64,000 bases of DNA. It comes from Liolophura sinensis (Eukaryota; Mollusca; Polyplacophora; Chitonida; Chitonidae). Below the pieces are notes generated by a model. It was given only the letters and a program-made list of their open reading frames with translations. It did no database searches and was not told the DNA's origin. Made by a program: the position numbers and the translations under genes. Of the stretch, positions 46,010 to 57,465 are shown piece by piece. Within the stretch, counting starts at the first letter, position 1; the number at the start of each line of letters is the position of its first letter. The stretch lies in assembly GCF_032854445.1 (NCBI RefSeq), contig NC_088306.1, positions 24,215,764 to 24,279,763 on the forward strand, given 5' to 3'.

Positions 46010-46747
46010 GAAGAAGAGAATGTCTTCATTGATGTGTCAGGTGTAGACACAGGTTTTAGCAATGTTTGTTTTACCTCACCAGACGGGAATTTATCAGAAT
46101 TTCTGATGCCTCTGTATGAAGAGACTATCAAAGGTATGGATTCGGAGAAAAAAACTAAGGTGAAATCATTACTGGTAGAATATTCTGAGATTGCCAGATC
46201 TGATGCAGACTTCGGAAGGGTAAACAGAATAAAACACAGCACCAACACAGGAAATGTCCCTCCACTCAGACGATCAGCTAGAAGATTATCTGCCCTGATA
46301 CAGAAAGAAGCTGATGAACAGATTAAACACATGCAAAACAGTGGGATAACAAAAAGACCCAAAAGTCCTTATACATCGCCTATTGTACTTGCTACTAAAA
46401 GGGATGGTTCAATAAGATTTTGTGTAGACTATAGGCGATTGAATGATGTGATAATTAAGATGCTTATTCTCTTCCCAGGTTGATGATTCATTAGACTCTC
46501 TGCATGGTGCAAAATGGTTTTTCAGATGAACAGAGTGGAGAGAAAACATCCTTCATTACAAGAAGTGAACAGTATCAATTTAAGGCTTTTCTGTTGGGCT
46601 TAACCAATGCCCCGAGTACATTTGAAAGGCTGATGGAATTGACTTTGGCTGGTTATCACTGGTTGTTCTGTTGGGCTTAACCAATGCCCCAAGTACATTT
46701 GAAAGGCTGATGGAATTGACTTTGGCTGGTTATTACTCTGAAATATG

Positions 46748-46801
<54 letters not shown>

Positions 46802-46850
46802 AGGATATTATAGTTTTCGGCAAGTCGTTAGATGAAGCCATCAAAGATGG
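46010..46850 (+). pseudogene. Ty3/gypsy reverse transcriptase remnant
   Basis: SEFLMPLYEETIKGMDSEKK, SGITKRPKSPYTSPIVLATK and DGSIRFCVDYRRLNDV are the classic N-terminal RT blocks. A frameshift follows, then DDSLDSLHGAKWF, LGLTNAPSTFERLMEL (twice, through a 77-bp tandem duplication at 46591 and 46668) and, after a TA repeat, EDIIVFGKSLDEA in the YLDD region. Clearly non-functional. Confidence 0.85.
46748..46799. repeat. (TA)n microsatellite inside the RT remnant
   Basis: About 25 TA units directly before the YLDD-like block. Confidence 0.97.
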
Positions 46851-47189
46851 GTGCCTAAGAACTGGGGGCATAAACAGAAGAGGTTTAACCAAATACAACC
46901 TAAGCAGATCCTCAGGTTCAAGCCGTCATCAAAAGAACCCAAGTCCCAGCAGTTTCGGTTGATGAAAGAGGGACTTACTTAAAATTGGCAGATACACAGA
47001 CGGAAGATAACGATTTGAGGCGGATAATCAGAACTAAAAAGCAACATAAAGCACAGCCATCATGGGTGGAAGTGTTACCGGGCACAGTGGAACAAACTAA
47101 TTTTCCATGAAGTGTACTTTATCGGAAAAATGAGAAGCTCACAGTGTTAAGTGGCAAATTATATTATCAGTACAGTATCGCAAAGAAGT

Positions 47190-47450
47190 GGTTTTACAGC
47201 TGTATGCTTGAAAAACAGCTGGTCACTTTGGTGTTGGGAAGTCTGTAATAAAGATTAAGGAATCGTATTACTGGTACCGAATCACCAATGCTATTTGTCT
47301 TTGGTGTAAACAGTGTGACGTGTGTAGTTCCCGAAAAGCTTCTAGTCCCAAATCCAATGCTCCACTGAAAGAGTACAGATGTTTTGCGCCACTGGAAAGG
47401 GTATCCATCGACGTTTTGGGACAACTTCCCAAAAAGAGATAAAGATGGTG
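47190..47450 (+). pseudogene. Ty3/gypsy integrase remnant
   Basis: TAGHFGVGKSVIKIKESYYW, ITNAICLWCKQCDVCSSRKA and FAPLERVSIDVLGQLPK match the HHCC zinc domain and the first catalytic Asp (IDxxGxLP). The first zinc His is changed and a stop precedes it. The core after the first Asp is missing. Confidence 0.8.
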
Positions 47451-47640
47451 GATCCAACTCGTGTGATTTGTGGTTGTGGCTCTACATTCCAAAGCAAATC
47501 AAACCTGCACCGCCTTCAGCATGTGAGCTGAAAAGCAAGGCGAAACATATCTGTCCGTTGTGTAAGGAAGCGGTTTCATAACTTGACGACCTTATGGTTC
47601 ATCAGAGCTCCTGCTCAGGTTGTCCTTGGGTGAGGTAAAG
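47447..47640 (+). other. C2H2-like zinc-finger coding fragments after integrase
   Basis: Directly after the truncated integrase, one frame reads VDPTRVICGCGSTFQSKSNL then HRLQHV, and the next HICPLCKEAVS and LDDLMVHQSSC. Both resemble zinc fingers (C-C...F...L..H...H and CxxC...H....C). Probably a degraded accessory domain or a captured fragment; not a usual part of Ty3/gypsy pol. Confidence 0.4.
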
Positions 47641-47877
47641 TGATAAAACGAGGGTACACGGAGGTGTGAACTCGGGGAAACAGCAAATTGTGTGCTGAAT
47701 GAGAGGAGTCTCTTTGGATCACTTTCGGATATATTTATTATTGAAGATGATGGGGCGATTCAGAGCACCCCATCTCTGTTATACGGATAGCCATGTCTGA
47801 GCCTATTTAGGTCAGCACAGCTACTCAGACAGAGAAGATGGGGTATGGTCACGTTCACGCTATCATCGAGTTAACGG

Positions 47878-47916
47878 ATGAAAGGAGGAAGAGAGGAAGG
47901 GAGGAAGGGAGGAATC
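47878..47916 (+). other. Purine tract, possible polypurine tract
   Basis: GAAAGGAGGAAGAGAGGAAG and more, about 35 purines, followed by AATCGTGACAACACAGCA. In LTR elements such a tract abuts the 3' LTR, but detectable LTR similarity starts about 790 bases later. Confidence 0.45.
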
Positions 47917-48706
47917 GTGACAACACAGCAATGTAAATTATGCAGAGAGGCTTAACGATATTGTGTGCATTTTGTGGAACCTCTGACTGGTAGAATTCTT
48001 TTACGCCTCAAGTCTATATCATTAATATCGTTAATTTTTATAGGTAATGCTATATTCTTCATATGGTTCTTTCGTATTCTCTGCATTGTTCTTTCTGTGG
48101 ATAATATCAAATTTAATGTGGAACTCTAACACTGAATTGGGACTTATTCATCCGTTGCGGGACCATCTGATATTTAGAGATGAAGATAAGACCATGGAAG
48201 ATTCATTGTTCGAGGGACAAATCGTAGGAGGGGGTGATTTTACGAAAACTCTGACTATTATTTGGATATTTATTGGGTAATCTCTTATTCATATCAGATT
48301 AACATGAAAGTAATCTAGTTGTCTGAAAGTTACATTAGAAGTGTAATTATGATTTACTTGACTGTACTGAGTATTTCACGTGAAATACATGATCCGTAAA
48401 AGATAATACGCACCTCCAATATAGCACCTCTGGTGTTAAGTTCTACAACACTGACAGAGTCCTGAGTAGATATTCAGGGGAGCTTTCTTATCGATTGATT
48501 TAGTCTGAGACAAGCAATTACCACTATCGAATATTACACCTAAGACACTTTTTTGGACATTGAACCGTTAGTCTTCCTACATGTCTTATGTATGTCTAAT
48601 ATTTTATTGTTCACGAAAATGAAATATAATAAATTCATTATTTAATGAAAACAAAAAAGAGGTTCATTGGGTTATTTTTTTATAAAGGTATGCGTATATG
48701 CGTAAT
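47917..48706. other. Between purine tract and 3' LTR, no gene seen
   Basis: Either the distal part of the 3' LTR, lost from the 5' LTR, or unrelated sequence. The small open frame at 48047-48280 has no recognised domain. Confidence 0.4.
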
Positions 48707-50220
48707 TGACGATTGATTACAAAAAGAATCAAATTTCAGTGACTGGGTATCACAGAATTCCGTATAAAAATGTACTCAGTGATGGTTTAGAACTCAGTTT
48801 ATGAGACAGGTATATATACATATATGTCTGCAGTTTTCATAGTCTTATTTAAAAGCCATTTGGATATTTTTCCGACCGAAACGTCGTCACTTCGTCGTGG
48901 TTTGTAAAGTCCGCCATCCTGATTAGCATTTCGGATTGGAGGCTTAGGAATCTAGGATTTTGATAATTACGACAACGGCTCGTGTATTATATTGGTATCG
49001 TTAGAAAGAGCAGATTTTATATTATCTATGGTCTTCAAATTATTATTTAATACATGTATAACACTATTTGATAGGAATTAGGGGTTTTGTCTTTATGTTT
49101 GCATAAAAATTACGCCATGCTAGCCATAATTGTATCGCCATAATAGTAAATTATAATCGGGGCGTTGTAAGAGGCGAAGGCTGCTCAATGCACGTCAACC
49201 AATCAAAATGTACAGTCATGGCGCCTGATAGATGGTCCTGGAGATGTACGACAGTCAAGATCGAGGACAGAGGCAAGATTAAGATTTGCTAGAGTGGATT
49301 ACATGTAGTTAGCAGATACCACAGTTGAAAATTTACAGTTAATACCGAACTATACAGTTACAAGGTCTCAAAACACAGCCTATGCATCAGTGAGCATCCC
49401 GTTGGGAATCAGCGTAGAGATTTGCCAGGGATCGCCGATTCTCCCAAGAGAAGCCGATCTTAATTGACAGCGGGCGGAGCTGGTAGGATTGCTGATCTCC
49501 CGCCAGATCGAACAAATCTCCCGCGGGAACAAGACTATCTCCCGCAGGGGATTTGCTCGACCTGGCGGGAGATCAGCATTCTTCCGTATATTACGCAGGA
49601 AGGATTTAGTGTTATACTGAAGGGACTGTGACCATATGAGTAAGAGTTTCTTCTCTTGTCATAAACTGTGCCACGGTTAGGTAGAAATTCTAGCACATTA
49701 CACGTTGTAATATTTTTAAACAGCTAAATACTGTTCACCGTCTACAGCCCTGTCAACAAACCGACGAGATTTATTCCCCCTGATACTCTATCTCACAATC
49801 GGTATTGCTGATTCTGATGGAGTATTTGATAATTTCACTGTATATATGTGGATAAATGGATTTCACTGTTTTGTGTTCGAATTGAAAGACAAATGATCGG
49901 ATCTTCTATTATGCTGTTCTTGCTGATTAAGCGAAATAAGTGGTAAGGATGAGTTTTTCTCCGATTGTTATAGGGAAATAATACAGATTGGGAATGTATT
50001 TGTTGTTATAAATAGAATAACAGCCTTGAAAAAATGATTACAGTATTGAGAGCAAATCCACTTTTTGCAGCGGCGTCTCCAAATTCTTGAGGTACATATC
50101 GGTACAACACTATTTACTTCGCAGTCCACAGAGATTAACTGGTGATAAACAGAGAGCAGCGCAAAGCCTATATTCGTATTCTCTAAAGTTCATAAAAGTG
50201 GGTTGTTAAAATCCGCTACA
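48707..50220 (+). repeat. 3' LTR
   Basis: Aligns with 42462-44005. Ends ...ATCCGCTACA. The TATA segment of the 5' LTR is deleted here, and the AATAAA equivalent is GATAAA. It contains a long hairpin at 49494-49574. Confidence 0.85.
49494..49574. repeat. Long imperfect hairpin within the 3' LTR
   Basis: The left arm GATCTCCCGCCAGATCGA and onward pairs with the right arm ending CGACCTGGCGGGAGATC, about 35 bases per arm with few mismatches. The 5' LTR has only a degraded version near 43280-43345. Confidence 0.8.
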
Positions 50221-50331
50221 AACTGTTGGGAACAGATCACTGTTCATCCACCCAGAAGGTGTAGCAAGACGAAGACTCTAATTTGGTTCACCGTTTAGCA
50301 TGTGATCTCTAAATTTAAGCCTGGGGAATGC

Positions 50332-50514
50332 ACAGACGGCCAGCATTATGGTGGAAGGAAACCGGGCAGAGCCCAGGGGAAACCCATCACCATCCGCAGG
50401 TTGCTGAAAGACCTTCCCTTGTACGGCCGGAGAGGAGGCCAGCATGAACTGGACTTGAACTCACAGCGACTGCATTGGTGAGAGATTCCTGGGTCATTAC
50501 GCTGCGCTAGCGCA
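50332..50514 (-). repeat. SINE family A, truncated at both ends, inside pogo remnant
   Basis: Carries the body (CGGCCGTACAAGGGAAGG on the minus strand) and part of the tRNA-like head, ending at GCGCTAGCGC. It is fused in frame to the transposase fragment upstream. Confidence 0.85.
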
Positions 50515-50882
50515 CAGGCTGGAAGTAATGCTGTGCCTTCCGCACTGACACAGCGACACATTGTAATAGGTAATCCCCTTTCTGCAGAAGTGGTCTGTTC
50601 TACTTGCTTTAGTCCTTTTTCTGAAACGAATCGTGTACTATTAGGGAGAGTTTTAACCCCGGTTTCATCAAGGTTCTGTATTCGATGAGACTCTGGTGTG
50701 AAATTGGGACGATTGACTATGCTGTTGAAACGGTCGAAGAATAAATCGACATTGTGGCGGTTGAATGCAGTGGCCCTTGCAAGACTTGTGGCTTGAGTCT
50801 TATGAAACTTTCTGTTCCATATGACAATCAACTGTTTGGTACTTTTGCTGGTTCCTCCCTCACCATAATAAATATTCAACAT
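50515..50882 (-). pseudogene. pogo-like transposase middle fragment
   Basis: The minus strand encodes ATSLARATAFNRHNVDLFFD, HRIQNLDETGVKTLP and FVSEKGLKQVEQTTSAERGL, matching the EATSLARA / NxDETG / KGxKQVGxxTSxERG blocks of pogo/Tigger transposases, including the first catalytic Asp region. The frame then runs into the SINE at 50514. Better preserved than the copy at 4213-5290 and from a different region of the protein. Confidence 0.85.
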
Positions 50883-51012
50883 CTAAATCACTGACAATCT
50901 GTTGTTGGAGAACTTTTATTTCGTATAAGAATCTCAGATCTCATGTACAAGTCACACTGGATAATAACGAGAATTCAGGAAATGTTATAAAATCGGATCC
51001 AAATAGTAGCGG

Positions 51013-51284
51013 GGGGCCTCCGTGGCTCAGTCGGTTAGCGCGCTAGCGCAGCGCAGTGACCCAGAAGCCTCTCACCAATGCGGTCGCTGTGAGTTCAAGA
51101 CCAGCTCATGCTGGCTTCCTCTCCGGCCGTACGTGGGAAGGTCTGCCAGCAACCTCCGGATGGTCGTGGGTTTCCGCTGGGCTCTGCCCGGTTTCCACCC
51201 ACCATAATGCTGGCCGCCGTCGTATAAGTGAAATATTCTTGAGTACGGCGTAAAACACCAATCAAAAAAAAAAAAAAAAAAAAT
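51013..51284 (+). repeat. SINE family A, full length with perfect 13-bp target-site duplication
   Basis: Flanked by CAAATAGTAGCGG at 51000-51012 and 51285-51297. It carries the complete tRNA-like head and conserved body and ends in about 20 A instead of the usual AATA repeats. Best reference copy in the window. Confidence 0.97.
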
Positions 51285-51514
51285 CAAATAGTAGCGGAGT
51301 CTCCGAGTTCAGGGGAGAGAATCTTGATTGGTTTATCCATTTAACAAGCCTCGCTCGGCACGTTAAATATCAAACAGGATTAAAGTGATTGAATGGTGTC
51401 GCACTTTACAGGTACCTGTATACTTGAGAAGAAGACATCATAAGAAACGAAAGCACATAAGACAAATAAATAATTGAACCGCTACAGTATGTTACAAAGA
51501 AAACTACAGTACCG

Positions 51515-51772
51515 GAGTGAGTGAGTGAGTGCATAGGGTTTAATGTCGTACATATTAATTTTTGATATGACGACGAAGGAGTCCTTAGAGTACATGTAAT
51601 GTGCGTCCTTGTTGCAGGACGAATTTCCGCTGCTCTTTTATCTAGTGCTGCTTTACTGAGAGGACTTAGCGAAGGCAAGTAAGCTGCCCTACCTGAGCCA
51701 TTATACTGATACGGGTCAACCAGGGTCTACAGTGGCCTTAGAGAGACGCTCTTTTGGGCAATTAGGCTACCT
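51515..51772 (-). repeat. SINE family B copy
   Basis: GAGTGAGTGAGTGCATAGGG, TCTAGTGCTGCTTTACTGAG and GAGCCATTATACTGATACGG in family B order. The head is shortened and altered. Confidence 0.85.
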
Positions 51773-53317
51773 AGAAATTAATTTATCTTTATTTGCATGA
51801 TTTTTTCTAACAGATACATGTATTTTCGCAGCATTAGGGCTCAGTGGTGTTCGAGTAGATGAGGAGTCTCGTTCAGGTAATCTTCACAGAGGAGGAAGTT
51901 GTTAAGAATGAAGGTTTCCTCTGACAGCGGCCCAAGTCATGATTGTATGGGTGCCAACGGTGGTGGACACTCTCTTGGCATTTATTGGCATAGGAGATCT
52001 GCAACGAACGGGTTTACAGGAGAAGCAGTTCATTTTCGTGTTTCATCGTGAGAGAGGTCATGATTAACTTTGGCGGTTATCATTTGATTATTCTTAACAT
52101 ATCAGGACGTTCCGGGTCAGTAATAGCAAGGCCAATTCCCAAAACGCAGACGAGTCTATTCCTACATTGGTCCCTACAATGGCCGAACGTCTGACAGGTG
52201 AAACACCTTGTAGGGTTGAGTATTTAAAGGTTAACACGAGCCCTGAGTCAGCGTATGAAGGTGGAATCGGATATAGTTGTTTAAGAAAAGTGAATCAAGA
52301 AGGTGTCTCATTTGACAACGCTGCCCCTTGACTTTCTGGAGAATCTTTAACTTTTAAGACGCGATGGAATTCTAGCTGGGCGGTTATGTCCTCTAATAAG
52401 CGATTTGTCTTATTCCCTATCTCGACTTGCCCCTTGACTACATTTTATGGATTTGTGGGGGCAATACGAAAACAGGGGTTTGCAAGTCGATAGCTTGCTG
52501 TTTCCAGCAACAATCCGCATCGGAGTGCCGCTTAGCACGAAACCCCCTCTGCGAGTTACCAGCAGAAAGAGAGATGAGATTTCCACGCCATCGATTTTTT
52601 TCTCATACTCGAACAGGTCGAGTCATAGGTCGAATCTAAAACTTATAAACAACCCACTCGACTGACCACACAGCCAGCATCTAGATATTAGGATTCCGTC
52701 CTCCATTACCGGTCGCAACCCATTACCAACAGGTCTCTCTCCGGTTACCTCTTACATAGTCCGAGAAAGTGTAGGCCTATTATGTTTAGAGCTCTAGATT
52801 AGACGCTTTTTACGACAAGCTTGCCCAGAGAGCTGAGGTCCTATGCTTGTTACGACGGAAACCACTCATGGGCAATATACGCATTTATGTTCAAGGGCAT
52901 ACCATTACCAATATCATAACAATATCGTATTTATTATTTATTGATAAACAGACAATGATCACCATTACGAAAAATACATATACACGTACCAATCTCCAAC
53001 GCAGGAATAGGAATAGTAGATATCAACACTGACATCAAGCAGCCGTCTGACTTGTAGCTCTTCACAAGACAACTCGTCTATAAATATCATTACAAAAATC
53101 ATGTAATAAATTTTAAATTCGCATTGCGTCATATACACTGAAACTAATTTAGCAAAGCTTACATGTAGAATACGCGATAAACACTTATTTACAAAAAATA
53201 AACCGGAAGTTCTTTCATGAGAGTAAAACTTATGCCACAAAACAAGATACACATGTAGTTACAAAACTTGTTCAACACGTTTGTTATGTTATCACCAATG
53301 TTATTGAATAAACGAAT
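51773..53317. other. No gene seen
   Basis: Overlapping 60-70 codon frames near 52430-52660 have no recognisable domain. GGCCAATTCCCAAAACG near 52130 also occurs near 21440, a trace of an old repeat. Confidence 0.35.
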
Positions 53318-53385
53318 ACATGTAAATGAATAATCATGGCTTAATGCCGGCCAGGCAATATTTCAAGCATATTGTGAACACGTTT
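53318..53385 (+). repeat. Short repeat C, single degenerate copy
   Basis: AATCATGGCTTAATGCCGG and GGCAATATTTCAAGCATA resemble the duplicated unit at 32127-32234. Confidence 0.55.
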
Positions 53386-56249
53386 AAAACATGTTTAAGA
53401 CTTTGTAAAAAATCCAGTAACACAAGCACTTATCCGCCTGAACAATTGTTGAACAAACATTTAGAAGCTCATACAATGAGTAAAAAACGGCAATAAGCCA
53501 TCTGTCCTACAGGTATGTACCAATTTTCTCCATCTTTTATCCTTTTTACTAAATTGTATTGTCAAGACAACATACACTCTACAACAGGTGTTCAAGTAAA
53601 GACAATATAAAATATAATTAAAGACGTACACAAATATTTTTTCCGCCACATTTTCTTTTATAATTATTTAGCTATCAGTTTCTGTTTCTAAAAGTCTAAA
53701 TCTGGTTACATTCATTCAATTTATTTCAGACTGTACATGTATATTCTTAGTGGTACACCCGTGTGATTTTGATTATCTGATATCTGTGTGCGTGCCTATA
53801 TATGAAGCGCAATATTTGCAGAAGCTCACTGGTTTTGCGATGAGATTACAGTAATGTAATACATTGTAAACCAACCAGTTTCTTGCAGTGTGTGTTAAGC
53901 TTAATTTGTTTATGCAAGCTGTTGCCATATACATGAATATGCAAAATTTTAGTATTGTGTCCACTGTGTAGCAGAAACACTCTTCAACACCACGTAACCA
54001 CAAAAGGTAGCTAAGCGTGTTTGGGTATTTCATTCCATCGGAGATTCTCTGTTGCCCATGTACCAAAAATATAAGAAATAATCAATGGTTAACCTTTTCT
54101 CTGAAAACATGGGCGTTGTCTCTTTATCGATTCACAATTCAGACAACCCTGCCGTCATCTGTGGTTCTGTCTCCATCGATCGTCAACTTTTTCGTCAGCT
54201 CTTTGGCGTCGATCATGGTTACCAAAGTTGAGACTTTATATATATTTATATGCATCGTCTGATTTGAGGAAGGAAACCAATCGCTCAATCCTCCCCATTT
54301 TTATTGAATTGGATTCAGTCAGACAGATGTGTTAATTACACTTTTGCACACATAACAATGGTTTGAAATCAAATGTCACAACATAACTACGTACTTATTA
54401 CAGAAGACCATGAGTATATTTCTGTCCAAATAAGAAACAACGCAAATTTAGAGCTTGAAACCGCCCATGACGTCAATCAGGCTTATGTGAATAGTTGTGA
54501 ACGTTCGCCTCTCCATTTCCCTCTGTCGTAGTAGCCTTGAACTGTATTATCAGTATAGTGTAGGTCATGAGGACGCCAAACAGCTGCAGGAGAAAGTTAG
54601 AAGCGACATACGCCAATACGTTAACATGTAAACCTAATTTTAAGAGTAATAATCTTTGTCAAACTTATTCTTAACTAGACAATATATTAATGATCTTTTG
54701 CACAGATTTTGGATTTTGCACAAAATGTTAGGGAATATATATGCCTTAACTGGATTTTCTGGAAACTACAGACTGCCATATGCTACATTCGAAATTGTGT
54801 TTACGGATTCAGGCAATGACTCGTTTACAACGAGAGCAGCCTTCTTAGTTTTGAATTATTTGACAGGTTCTGTATATTTTCTCACAATTTCACCCAACCT
54901 AACAAGATATGTCTAAAAATACTAGTGTCGAAGATAGTCCATGAGTTCACATTCATAGGCTAAAAAAGGGCCCTAATGAGGTACCAACGATTCATATAAG
55001 TCGTCTGGACGAGCCGGAATTCGGTCCGTCCATGAAAATAAATTCAGTAAAAAACATGACGCACAGTAAGCTTCTTTAGCCCCTGTCAAATCGGTGCTCA
55101 CGAATAATTTGACCTACTTCGCATCTGATCATTTAGTTGACATTAGCGTATAGCGAGTGATCGCGTGTGAGAGCACGTCTGATTTGGCTGGTTTCCTCTC
55201 CCTGGCGTCAGGGCGCACTACTATTTTAGCACCCAGGCATCGTTTTCAGGAGCCGGGATTTTTGATAAATGGCTTAAAGCAGCGAAATTAAAACATTCTT
55301 TGCCAGAGATGAACACTTGCCAGCTGTAACAGCGTGTTTTTTATTCAAAGACTGAACACGGATATGTGTGCCAGGCAGGATTTCAAGTTGTTGACATCCA
55401 GCTTTATTCGTCGTGGAAAAAGTGACAATTCATTGATTCATAAATTAGTAGTGTATTTTATTTCTCTAAATATGTGGACTTGCCATTTAAAAATCATTAT
55501 AGTTAATTCTCCATAGAGTAATTCACTATTCTTAATTTTCTCTCTGCCGGTGTCTGATTTTCGCGGTAAAGTTCTTGTCACTAGTACCCTGTCAATAAGT
55601 TAAATCAGACTTCCTTTAGAAGTGCTTTTATTGATTGAAATCTTTGTTTATTTTCACAAGAAGGTATAGTGTTTTAAGAGAATTTAGATAATGAACAGAG
55701 CATTCATCAGGATGCGCTATTCAGATTCAGATTCATGATTTTCTCATGTTTTTTTTTTCTTGAGAACATTTCTGAGATGTCTTTTAACAGACTGAGAGTG
55801 ACAACTACATATTCCATAAGCCATTAATGCCTAACCAATCTGTCTTGATTCATGACTACTGAATATTTTTACAGTACTTACAAAGATTAACGTAACCCAG
55901 AAAAGTTCTTTATTGAAACTTTCTTGTACGTATTTCTGTGTGCTCTCCAAGTTAAGGATTTTTTAACGTTTGTAACTGTTTTTTTTTGTTTCTCTGTTTC
56001 TCTTTTGTCATGTTTTGACAACTTTAAAATCCGTTTTTCTTCCATCCTTTTTATTGCCTCCTTCGTACCACAGTGAACTAACGATGTCTCTGTGTGGAAA
56101 ATGCTTAGAACCTTAAGACAGAGTTCGAATCTGAGTGATACACTGAAATCAACCTATTCTGCTTGGGAGCACGTGTGGTCGTCCGTCATTAACTTGTCAC
56201 GTTAAATATGTTACGGAATTATAAAGCTGAAAGTTGCCTTTGTTCTAAT
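53386..56249. other. No gene seen
   Basis: AT-rich. Short frames only, none with a recognised domain. Confidence 0.4.
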
Positions 56250-56316
56250 CTATTTAATTTATTGGTGTTAAACGGCGTGCTCAAAAATTATATCCGAACG
56301 TTACATTGGTGGTAGT
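56250..56316 (-). repeat. SINE family A tail, degenerate
   Basis: AATTTATTGGTGTTAAACGG and GTGCTCAAAAATTATA follow the reversed 3' end. Confidence 0.55.
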
Positions 56317-57031
56317 GATTTTGCTCATTCATGACAAGTGTATCATACAAAAAATATTTTAGTGTGACTGATCAAAGTTTTTATTTTTATGACCTCTACA
56401 TGGCTTCAGTGCATGTTTGGAATGAATGAATGAACGAATGGTTTTTGCAATTTTGTCAAACAGAATTTAAAAGGTTTAAACAGGAGAATGGTTTTCTGTA
56501 GAATAAAGAACACTTAACACAAAACCAAAATAGACGAACATGTTTAAAACCACTTTCCAAAAGAACCAAACCTTAGTTAAAATTCGAAAACCACAATATA
56601 TTTCTAACAATGTAGAAAATCGTATGTATATACGATTTATTTGTATATATTTATTAAGACCTATATTATATGATATAGGCCAATGGCCTTTAAATAATTT
56701 ATGACAGTTTCGCCAGCAATGCTGTCAAATATATTGAATATATTGTTGACTGTGTAGAGCGTTTCCCGAACATAAGGAAAGTCTACAGAGTCAAAAAGGA
56801 TATATTTGATGCCGTATTGAGCATCACATCCAACACGCTGTGGGGAACAAAATTGTGTCAAACAAGAATGCCTAATACGGCATCTCGTTAAAACTACTTT
56901 GTCTCTGTGAGACATACCACGTGCATAAGAATTATAGCCAATGACAAAGGTGACGAGCATATTTAAGAATATTAGACCTATACTCAGTATAAGGGATTTT
57001 TATTTTAGATGTTGATTTATTAAGGGTAGCT
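56317..57031. other. No gene seen; weak repeat at 56815-56920
   Basis: CATCACATCCAACACGCTGT and TAATACGGCATCTCGTTAAAA resemble 17165-17265, suggesting one more dispersed repeat. A 99-codon minus frame (56661-56960) includes it and has no family match. Confidence 0.4.
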
Positions 57032-57298
57032 TTAGATTCCCTGTCTATGACTGTGTTCCCATGGATACCATTGTGACTTATATAAAATAATAAAGTCAGG
57101 AGAGCGAGTCACTAAATATGACTGCCTTCCAGGCATGCCCAGAAGAAACATATGACAATAGTCTGACCTCTGCTGAGAAGATTGAAGTACAGGATGGAAA
57201 ACGAAAGGTATGTTGACTCGATGAGTCGATGAGACTCGATGTCCCAAAACAGCCGCAGGTGCTACTATGTCCCCATCCTCTGACCCATCACTATACAT
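57032..57298 (-). pseudogene. LINE RNase H fragment
   Basis: Begins MYSDGSEDGDIVAPAAVLGH, the first strand of a LINE RNase H domain with its catalytic Asp (YTDGSkd). The rest is too degraded to align by eye. It lies downstream of the C-terminal fragment at 57466, so it likely comes from a separate or rearranged copy. Confidence 0.6.
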
Positions 57299-57465
57299 AA
57301 ATTTGCAATCCGGAAAAATAATTGTAATTGTAGTTCTTTATTTGTTTATTGAGGATAACATAACATCAACGTGTATACACCAACATAGAAACCAAAGGGA
57401 ACAAATGACATAAACATGTACAGAATAACGTGATGGGAATAAAGACAGTTCAAAATCAAATCATA

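Larger units (their letters stand above)
42462..50220 (+). mobile_element. Ty3/gypsy LTR retrotransposon, old and broken
   Basis: Long direct repeats (about 42462-44005 and 48707-50220) flank gag, protease, reverse transcriptase and integrase fragments in Ty3/gypsy order. The LTRs differ by many substitutions and indels, perhaps 20 percent by eye, so the insertion is ancient. The proposed ends do not give a matching target-site duplication (ATTAT against AACTG). Internal damage includes a full SINE, frameshifts, a 77-bp tandem duplication and a TA microsatellite. A GGTGGCAGCGGTGA block just after the 5' LTR is in the usual primer-binding position. Confidence 0.85.

Noticed and set aside
51022-51253. 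tRNA genes at the SINE heads
   Set aside because: A- and B-boxes are present but the sequence does not fold as a full tRNA and continues into the SINE body and tail.
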